Made by a program: the position numbers and the translations under genes
The notes under the pieces: model-generated
Seen by the model: only the letters and a program-made list of their open reading frames with translations
Database searches by the model: none
What the model was told of the DNA's origin: nothing
Part shown: positions 16,146 to 21,199 of the stretch, in pieces
Numbering within the stretch: the first letter of the stretch is position 1
Layout of the letters: each line of letters opens with the position of its first letter
NCBI GenBank assembly: GCA_964545075.1
Contig: CAZJFS010000068.1
Span: 1-21,199 of the forward strand
Source: DAOPXV01 sp035352535
GTDB lineage: Bacteria > Muiribacteriota > UBA9980
Length of the DNA: 21,199 bases
Direction: 5' to 3'

Positions 16146-17024
16146 TTACTTAGGGCCGTTGACGAAATACATTTCAATCTCGCCGATATTTTTGGCCATG
16201 ATCTTTCCGCGGTATTCGGTTTCAAAGAAGTCTCTGACAAGAAGATAGGTGCTCTGGGATATGTTGACGCGCCCCGCAACGCCTGACGATTCCATGCGCG
16301 ACGCCGTATTGACCGTGTCGCCCCATATATCGTAAGCGAATTTTCTTTTGCCGACCACGCCCGCCATGACCGGACCGGTATGCATTCCAAGACGTATTTC
16401 CCAGAAAGGTTTATTTTCAAGTTCACGCGACGATCTGAGTTCAGACATGAATTTTTGCATTTCAATGGCCGCTAAAACCGCGTTGACCGCATGCGTCTCG
16501 TTTGGAGTCGGAATTCCGCCGGCGCACATATAACTATCGCCTATCGTTTTTATCTTTTCGATCCCGTGTTTTTCGGTTATAGCGTCAAAACGAGTAAAAA
16601 TTGAATCGAGTTCGCGGATAAGGTCCTTTACGCAAAGTTCAGCGGAAATTTTAGTGAACCCTTTCACGTCGGTGAAAAGTACCGTCACCGAGTCGAAATA
16701 TAACGGTTCGACTTTTTGAGTGGCCTTGAGTTCGTCCGCTATCTCATGAGGCAAAATGTTTAAAAGCAGATCTTCAGATTTTTCTTTTTCGGCGGCAAGA
16801 TCCTTATAGATGCGCTCGAGTTCCTCATTTTTTTGTTGAATTGTAAGACGGGCCGCTTCGATCTCCGCGCCGACGTTTTTTAAAAGCACCTGGTTATTGT
16901 CTTTTATGTCTTCCATAATAGCGCGGTTGCGCTCCGAGCGTTCGAGCTTCTGTTTCAAAAGCCTGATCTCTTTTTCCGCCCTCAACAACTTTTCGGGAGC
17001 TGATAATTCGTTATCCCGGTTCAT
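16146..17024 (-). CDS. Class III adenylate cyclase, soluble
   Basis: 292 residues. Makes cAMP from ATP in the cytosol. A coiled coil (about 10-85) leads through S-E-D-L-L-L-N-I-L-P, the usual linker before class III catalytic domains. The cyclase domain is about 105-290. Metal-binding aspartates are D119 (F-T-D-V-K-G-F-T) and D163 (T-I-G-D-S-Y). Substrate-selecting residues are K159 (K-I-K-T-I-G-D) and D232 (Y-D-I-W-G-D), the Lys/Asp pair of adenylate rather than guanylate cyclases. The transition-state pair is N239/R243 (V-N-T-A-S-R-M). There is no membrane segment or fused sensor. The ATG overlaps the FIST stop as ATGA, so the two should be translationally coupled, with FIST the probable sensory partner (inference). 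Confidence 0.93.
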   Translation of the reverse strand: MNRDNELSAPEKLLRAEKEIRLLKQKLERSERNRAIMEDIKDNNQVLLKNVGAEIEAARLTIQQKNEELERIYKDLAAEKEKSEDLLLNILPHEIADELKATQKVEPLYFDSVTVLFTDVKGFTKISAELCVKDLIRELDSIFTRFDAITEKHGIEKIKTIGDSYMCAGGIPTPNETHAVNAVLAAIEMQKFMSELRSSRELENKPFWEIRLGMHTGPVMAGVVGKRKFAYDIWGDTVNTASRMESSGVAGRVNISQSTYLLVRDFFETEYRGKIMAKNIGEIEMYFVNGPK

Positions 17025-18178
17025 TTTACCCCCAGTAGAAGAGTTACGACCGTGGCGTTGTGAAATTTAGTCTCTTTCGTGCCATCTATAGGGCTGAGTT
17101 CGCCATAAGTATAAAAACCGGCTATAGCGCAACTCTTCGGAACCTTTTCACGGATGAAGGAAAATTCCTCGCATGTCCTGGTGCCGAGAAGAGCTTTTCT
17201 GGCGCCGCACGAGAAGGCGAAGAGCATGACCGGATCTTTTCCGGGATAACAAGACAAAGCTTTTTCAAGCGCATCTCCCGCGGAGACAAGGAGGTCGTCG
17301 CGCGACGCTTCGCCGAGCTGGACAATCGATCCCTCGGCGATATCGCCGCCGTATGTTACGGCGCCTTCTTTTTTATCGATTCTAAGCGCTGCCCTGATAT
17401 AAGATTTTGAATCTTCCGTGTCCCGCACGATCATGGGAAATTCGCCGCCTATAACCGTCGCGTCCCCGCCGAAATATCTTTCATAGAATTTTACCGCCGG
17501 TTCGTCGCCGATCTCATAAACGACATTAGCTTTGGATCGCGTTATTTTTTTAGCCTGCCCTATCGGCTTCCAGCCGCTGGAGATAGCGAACGAATGAATA
17601 ACCGGCGACGAAAAAAGCAGTAATGGAATGGCGTCGCGCAATATCTCGCGGCCGAAGAATTGAAACGTCCGCTCGAACCTTCCGGGTTCGCTCGAACCGC
17701 CGCCGAATATTGGAAATTCTCGCCCCAGGGCTTTTTTGACGCCTTCCAAAATGACGCCAAGGTTCGCCGTAAGACTTTCAGGCAGAGCTATGCAAAGCGC
17801 GGGCGGCTTTGAAAGCTTTCCACGCGCCTCGTTTACTGCGTCGAAAGCGGCTTTATGCGGATCGTTCGCTATATCCCTGGCGCATCCGGCTTTTATTTCT
17901 ACATCATCTGAAACGAAAAGCGTAAGTATCATTGAATCTTCAGAAAAGCAACCGCTCGTGGACATTTCACCGTCCGATGAGCAGCCGATAAGTTCTATTC
18001 CAGGATATTTTTCAAGAATCTTATCGAGGATCAGGCGGTGTTCATGGGATATGGCGGCAAACAGCACGCCGGCGCAAGGCTTTTCACCGCCGAGTTTTTC
18101 ATCGCACTGTTCGAATATTTCCGCCGCCGCGTCCGCCGAATCGATCTGTTCGCTATGCCCTATGGCTACTTTGAACAT
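17021..18178 (-). CDS. FIST sensory domain protein (FIST_N plus FIST_C)
   Basis: 385 residues, ATG 18176-18178, with a purine-rich ribosome site (A-A-G-G-G-A-A-G) upstream. FIST_N spans about 25-215, with hallmark segments near the start (A-G-V-L-F-A-A, then L-I-G-C-S-S-D-G-E-M) and later F-G-G-G-S-S. FIST_C spans about 225-380 and ends in A-G-F-Y-T-Y-G-E-L-S-P followed by T-K-F-H-N-A-T-V-V-T, typical of the family. FIST domains are predicted to bind small ligands, possibly amino acids, and are usually fused or linked to signalling outputs. Here the domain stands alone and cytosolic, and the output enzyme is the overlapping downstream adenylate cyclase. It has its own strong promoter. Confidence 0.92.
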   Translation of the reverse strand: MFKVAIGHSEQIDSADAAAEIFEQCDEKLGGEKPCAGVLFAAISHEHRLILDKILEKYPGIELIGCSSDGEMSTSGCFSEDSMILTLFVSDDVEIKAGCARDIANDPHKAAFDAVNEARGKLSKPPALCIALPESLTANLGVILEGVKKALGREFPIFGGGSSEPGRFERTFQFFGREILRDAIPLLLFSSPVIHSFAISSGWKPIGQAKKITRSKANVVYEIGDEPAVKFYERYFGGDATVIGGEFPMIVRDTEDSKSYIRAALRIDKKEGAVTYGGDIAEGSIVQLGEASRDDLLVSAGDALEKALSCYPGKDPVMLFAFSCGARKALLGTRTCEEFSFIREKVPKSCAIAGFYTYGELSPIDGTKETKFHNATVVTLLLGVK

Positions 18179-18217
18179 ATTCTTCTTCCCTTATATTTAT
18201 TTTTTCAAATCTCATTA

Positions 18218-18246
18218 ATTATACTATAAATTCATTAACCTTTCAA
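18218..18246 (-). promoter_or_regulatory. Strong promoter of the FIST/cyclase operon
   Basis: On the minus strand: TTGAAA (18241-18246), a 17-nt spacer, TATAAT (18218-18223). It sits in the 89-nt gap after the MFS gene and gives a leader of about 33 nt. Confidence 0.8.
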
Positions 18247-18267
18247 GGCGCGCTCATTATTTTCGAT

Positions 18268-19548
18268 TCATTCCTTTATAAAGCCCTTTTTTATAAACAC
18301 TGGCCGCGCGGCTTTAAGAAAGCCAGCCTGGCCGCGGGCGAAATTCAACCCTCCGATAAGACATGACAGTCCGCACAAAAAAAGCGTATGCGGCGCGCCG
18401 ATCCGGCTTGAAAGCCAGCCCGCGGCAAGACTTCCGAAAGGCGCCATTCCGGCAAAAGCCAGCACGTAAAGGCTTATAACGCGGCCGCGCTTATCTTCGT
18501 CCGAAATGGTCTGTAGCAACGTATTGCATGACGCCATGTTCGTCATCATGCCGGCCCCGACGCAAAACATAAGCAGCATGGAAAGCCGGTAAGTTTCAGA
18601 AAAAGAGAACAGCATAAGACTTATGCCGAATATCGAAGAACTTCTTGGAATAATGGCGGAAAACCCGGCCGGATTTTTACGCGACGCCATAAAAACGGCT
18701 CCGGCTATCGCTCCCACCCCGACCGCCCCCATTAAAAAACCCAGAGTATTGGGGCCTCCATGGAGTATATCGCGCGCAAAAACGGGAAGCAGGACGTTGT
18801 AAGCCATTCCCATCGTGCTGATAAGCGCGACGAGCGTTAAAACCATTCTGATGGGGCGGAAATTGTATGCGTATGAAAAACCTTCCTTCAGATTTTTAAT
18901 GGGACTCTCATTTTTTAAAGATGCGGCCCGCGGCTTTATCTTCATAAGCGAAAGCGACGTGAGGACCGCGATATAGCTGAGCGCGTTAATGAGAAAGCAA
19001 AAACCTTCTCCCGCGTATGATATCAAAATTCCCGCGACGGATGGTCCTATAAGCCGCGCGGAATTAAACATCGCGGAATTGAGCGCAATCGCGTTTCCAA
19101 GATCATTTCTGTTTTCGATCAGATCGGCGACAAGGGACTGGCGGATCGGAGTATCAAAAGCGTTGACGATCCCGATAAATAAACTTAAGGAAAGTATATG
19201 AACTATCGATGGATGATGCCTCAAAACGAGAAAAGCGAGTATGGAGGCCTGAAGCATCGAAAAAGACTGGGTGATCAGAAGCATTTTGTGCCGGTTATAG
19301 CGGTCCGCGAGAACGCCCGCGACGGGCGTGAGAAAAAAAGACGGGATGTTCGCCGAAAAAGCCACAAGGCCAAGCAGGAACGATGAATTAGTAAGGCGGT
19401 AAACATACCACCCCATGGCGATCTGCTGCATCCAGGTGCCTATAAGAGATACGCCCTGACCGACGAAATAAAGCCTGTAATTCCTGCTTCTAAAAGCCCT
19501 GAGCATCTCCTTTAAAAAAGGCGGGGCCGAGATCCTGAACCGTTTCAA
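18268..19548 (-). CDS. MFS transporter, EntS-like (MFS_3) family
   Basis: 426 residues with about 12 hydrophobic membrane segments. It starts at TTG (19546-19548): GAGGT inside the end of the upstream gene is 6 nt away, and the next ATG (residue 15) has no comparable site. Family features include N-Y-R-L-Y-F-V-G-Q-x-V-S at the first helix, W-M-Q-Q-I-A-M-G-W, the loop 2-3 motif G-V-L-A-D-R-Y-N-R-H, and D-K-R-G-R-V-I-S in the second half. This MFS_3/EntS group exports siderophores, drugs and other small molecules, normally by proton antiport. Only 1 nt separates it from the DUF1848 stop, so the two should be coupled. The substrate might be a product of that enzyme, but nothing in the sequence identifies it. 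Confidence 0.9.
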   Translation of the reverse strand: MKRFRISAPPFLKEMLRAFRSRNYRLYFVGQGVSLIGTWMQQIAMGWYVYRLTNSSFLLGLVAFSANIPSFFLTPVAGVLADRYNRHKMLLITQSFSMLQASILAFLVLRHHPSIVHILSLSLFIGIVNAFDTPIRQSLVADLIENRNDLGNAIALNSAMFNSARLIGPSVAGILISYAGEGFCFLINALSYIAVLTSLSLMKIKPRAASLKNESPIKNLKEGFSYAYNFRPIRMVLTLVALISTMGMAYNVLLPVFARDILHGGPNTLGFLMGAVGVGAIAGAVFMASRKNPAGFSAIIPRSSSIFGISLMLFSFSETYRLSMLLMFCVGAGMMTNMASCNTLLQTISDEDKRGRVISLYVLAFAGMAPFGSLAAGWLSSRIGAPHTLFLCGLSCLIGGLNFARGQAGFLKAARPVFIKKGFIKE

Positions 19549-19549
19549 A

Positions 19550-20449
19550 TCAATACCTCATTAAAGACGGCGACGACGACGAATGTTTCTTGAAATTTTC
19601 CGCGGCGCGAGCCTGGTTCATAGTAGCGTAACAATAAACGCAGCCATGCGGGCAAGTGTCATAAACGCCCATATCGGCCGATTCCACGCAAAGACAATCT
19701 TTACGCTGACTTTTATCTTTTTTAAAGTTTTTTTCGGCATTGAATAATTTTTTTATATGCTCGCCGTCGATGCAGGCGGCGGGATATATGCCGTGTTTTT
19801 TTATTTCCGGGTGGGCGCAGCACGAATATAATGAAACGCCCCTGCGCGCGGCGATACCGGCAAGTCCGGCAGCGGTTTCATTCAACGGCGCCTGATTTTC
19901 AGGCTCGGCCATATCGATAAATTTCACGCCTTTTCTTATTTCAAGATTTTCGAGAGCGCGCCTGACTTTTTTGTAATGCACCATAAAACTTATAACGGCC
20001 CTTCCGACGTTATCCGCAATAGCCTTGCAAAGACGGTCGAACCTCTCCAAATGATATTCGACGGGCGTAACATCGCTTATGACGATCGGATCGTATCTCC
20101 AGACTATTTTCTCCGGCGATATAATATCCGAAAGCCGCCTCAGCGCTTCAACGCGCTTTTCGACCGAAGGAAGCCCCGGTTCGAAAAAATCGGGGTAATC
20201 GTTGAGCGTGAGCTGAAAGTAATATTTATAATTTAGCATATTCAAATATTTCAATGTTTCAAGGAACGGGGCGGGGTTCTTGGTCCAGAAAACGAAACAA
20301 TCGACATCCGCCGGAGCGAGACTTATTCTCTTGATCTGCGAAGGATTATACGGGTTCACTCTGTCGAAAAAACCGGCTTCAAGCCTGGCGCGAAACCATT
20401 CGCCATAAAACGCTGGAATATCGGTCCTTCTGCTTGCACTTATTATCAT
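19550..20449 (-). CDS. DUF1848 family protein with C-terminal radical-SAM-like cysteines
   Basis: 299 residues, the usual size for the family. The start M-I-I-S-A-S-R-R-T-D-I-P-A-F-Y is the DUF1848 signature. Strand-like blocks V-F-W-T-K-N-P, F-Q-L-T-L-N-D-Y and I-V-W-R-Y-D-P-I suggest a TIM-type barrel. C266-x3-C270-x2-C273 near the C-terminus (C-P-H-G-C-V-Y-C-Y-A) is the arrangement radical SAM enzymes use for a [4Fe-4S] cluster, normally near the N-terminus. Further cysteines C210, C211, C226, C252 and C254 could bind a second cluster. Pfam notes the C-terminal cysteine resemblance for this family; the reaction is unknown. Its ribosome site is weak (AAGAG about 12 nt away), so it may depend on coupling with the upstream small membrane gene. 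Confidence 0.88.
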   Translation of the reverse strand: MIISASRRTDIPAFYGEWFRARLEAGFFDRVNPYNPSQIKRISLAPADVDCFVFWTKNPAPFLETLKYLNMLNYKYYFQLTLNDYPDFFEPGLPSVEKRVEALRRLSDIISPEKIVWRYDPIVISDVTPVEYHLERFDRLCKAIADNVGRAVISFMVHYKKVRRALENLEIRKGVKFIDMAEPENQAPLNETAAGLAGIAARRGVSLYSCCAHPEIKKHGIYPAACIDGEHIKKLFNAEKNFKKDKSQRKDCLCVESADMGVYDTCPHGCVYCYATMNQARAAENFKKHSSSSPSLMRY

Positions 20450-20486
20450 GTTAACGGCTCTTTTTTGAATTCCAAACGAATCACGT

Positions 20487-20505
20487 GATATCGATATGCG
20501 ATATC
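20487..20505. repeat. Inverted repeat between the PQ-loop and DUF1848 genes
   Basis: GATATCG (20487-20493) and CGATATC (20499-20505) flank a 5-nt centre, beside a CACGTG palindrome (20482-20487). It lies within the 62-nt spacer of an operon, without a T-tract. It could be an mRNA processing or stability hairpin, or a protein site. Confidence 0.4.
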
Positions 20506-20511
20506 GTATAT

Positions 20512-20793
20512 TTACGCCCGCTGATCGCAGTCAACCGCGCGTTCGAGTTTCGCGTTTCTGATATACAATACGGCGTCGGAGGCCACCATAAGCATATTGA
20601 CGACATAAAGATAGATAACCTTATCGGGATTGTAAAACACTTTATGCAATATTCCTGAAATATAGCCGATTATGACCACTATGAGGAAAGCGAAGCTCTT
20701 CCCCTTCACGGACCTCGAAACATACGATTTATGAAGCGCGCACGGCCACGCCGCGCCGAAACACACCAGCATTATTATTTCAAACGGACTCAT
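20512..20793 (-). CDS. Small PQ-loop/SemiSWEET-like membrane protein
   Basis: 93 residues with GGGAG 7 nt before ATG 20791-20793. Three hydrophobic helices: about 5-20, 33-50 and 58-78. The segment W-P-C-A-L-H-K-S-Y-V-S-R-S-V-K-G-K-S-F follows the PQ-loop pattern (Pro in helix 1, then a Lys/Ser/Gly-rich loop before helix 2). Size and three-helix topology match SemiSWEETs, which dimerise to carry sugars, or related half-transporters, although W-P replaces the usual P-Q. It is first in an operon with DUF1848 and an MFS exporter. Transport function is inferred; it could be an accessory membrane protein. Confidence 0.7.
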   Translation of the reverse strand: MSPFEIIMLVCFGAAWPCALHKSYVSRSVKGKSFAFLIVVIIGYISGILHKVFYNPDKVIYLYVVNMLMVASDAVLYIRNAKLERAVDCDQRA

Positions 20794-20829
20794 TAGATCA
20801 CTCCCATGGATTGTATATTTTTGAAATCA

Positions 20830-20865
20830 GAAAGCCGAGCGGAATCATAGAAATCTCCGCCTTTC
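20830..20865 (-). promoter_or_regulatory. Hairpin in the leader of the PQ-loop operon
   Basis: A two-part stem: outer GAAAG/CTTTC and inner GCGGA/TCCGC, interrupted by a 4-nt bulge, with a 12-nt loop. It occupies the middle of a leader of about 100 nt. It has no terminator tail and matches no riboswitch I recognise. Confidence 0.35.
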
Positions 20866-20902
20866 GCGCCAGCCTTTTTCCGGATACACTTCAACAACGC
20901 TT

Positions 20903-20931
20903 ATTATAAATTAATTCCATCCATTTTTCAA
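20903..20931 (-). promoter_or_regulatory. Strong promoter of the PQ-loop/DUF1848/MFS operon
   Basis: On the minus strand: TTGAAA (20926-20931), a 17-nt spacer, TATAAT (20903-20908). Predicted RNA start about 20896. Same -35, -10 and spacing as the FIST promoter. Confidence 0.8.
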
Positions 20932-20964
20932 GCGGCTAAAAATAAGTTAACCGGGAATAAAAAG

Positions 20965-21000
20965 AAAAGAGAGATTATCAAAAATAATAATCTCTCTTTT
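20965..21000 (-). terminator. Terminator of the tRNA transcript
   Basis: A perfect 14-bp stem, AAAAGAGAGATTAT (20965-20978) with ATAATCTCTCTTTT (20987-21000), 8-nt loop. On the minus strand it ends in T-T-T-T-C-T-T-T-T-T-A-T-T, 20 nt downstream of the tRNA-Met 3' end. Confidence 0.88.
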
Positions 21001-21020
21001 TCATATTTTAAAATGTTAAG

Positions 21021-21094
21021 TAGCGAAGGGGGGAATCGAACCCTCGACACTACGGTTATGAACCGTATGCTCTAACCATCTGAGCTACTTCGCC
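21021..21094 (-). tRNA. tRNA-Met(CAT), elongator type
   Basis: A 74-nt cloverleaf on the minus strand. Acceptor GGCGAAG/CTTCGCT (G1-U72 wobble), D arm GCTC...GAGC, anticodon stem TACGG/CCGTA with loop TTCATAA (anticodon at 21058-21060), T loop TTCGATT and discriminator A. The anticodon stem lacks the three G-C pairs of initiators. The GGCG start and GCTA end resemble Bacillus-type elongator tRNA-Met; a tRNA-Ile2 (lysidine) identity is less likely. CCA is not encoded. The T stem GAGGG/CCCCC has one A-C mismatch. Confidence 0.93.
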
Positions 21095-21144
21095 ACATAT
21101 TCGGGCTCGGGCGAACTCGCCTTCATGGCCCATTCAAAAATTTT

Positions 21145-21199
<55 letters not shown>

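Noticed and set aside
16091..16465. Minus-strand frame of 124 codons in another phase over the cyclase 3' end
   Set aside because: Overlaps the cyclase catalytic domain in a different frame and shows no family features.
17736..18218. Plus-strand frame of 160 codons
   Set aside because: Antisense to the FIST_N domain, Ser-rich, and runs into the FIST promoter.

Overview
The window looks like an ordinary chromosomal stretch of an uncultivated, probably Gram-negative (diderm) bacterium. Genes are densely packed with good Shine-Dalgarno sites and sigma-70-type promoters, many products carry signal peptides or lipoboxes, and there are long exported TPR proteins plus a giant surface protein built from FlgD-type Ig-like domains. 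ATA is a common Ile codon and overall GC is intermediate. This protein mix is reminiscent of candidate phyla such as Wallbacteria or Riflebacteria, but that placement is only an impression. No phage, transposon, plasmid or CRISPR signature was seen.

Layout. (1) 1-8673, plus strand: an apparent cell-surface operon. It holds the tail of an upstream gene, a roughly 2100-residue secreted multidomain protein, a small lipoprotein that is a free-standing copy of the giant protein's last domain, a TPR lipoprotein and a secreted von Willebrand A (VWA) protein. (2) 8670-8955: a decayed small gene or unresolved spacer, then a 79-residue HEAT-repeat protein (8956-9195). (3) 9297-10007, minus strand: a complete one-gene unit (consensus promoter, about 147-nt structured leader, Ala/Pro/Lys-rich secreted protein, terminator) that looks built for high expression. 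(4) 10143-10844: a secreted PsbP/DcrB-like protein on the minus strand, with back-to-back promoters shared with region 5. (5) 10889-13351, plus strand: serine O-acetyltransferase followed by a winged-helix/AAA+ ATPase, closed by a bidirectional terminator. (6) 13422-16012, minus strand: two exported TPR proteins in tandem. (7) 16146-18246, minus strand: a FIST sensor protein overlapping a class III adenylate cyclase by 4 nt, with its own promoter. (8) 18268-20931, minus strand: a three-gene operon of a small PQ-loop/SemiSWEET-like membrane protein, a DUF1848 protein with a C-terminal radical-SAM-like cysteine motif, and an MFS exporter that starts at TTG. (9) 20965-21199, minus strand: initiator tRNA-fMet (cut by the window edge), elongator tRNA-Met and a strong terminator.

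Functional reading. Region 1 plausibly makes a large extracellular or outer-surface assembly. Region 7 is a compact signalling unit: FIST domains bind small ligands, and the coupled cytosolic cyclase has the Lys/Asp pair that selects ATP. The best candidates for undescribed biology are the structured leader at 9824-9972, the split FIST/cyclase pair, and the DUF1848-MFS-PQ-loop operon.
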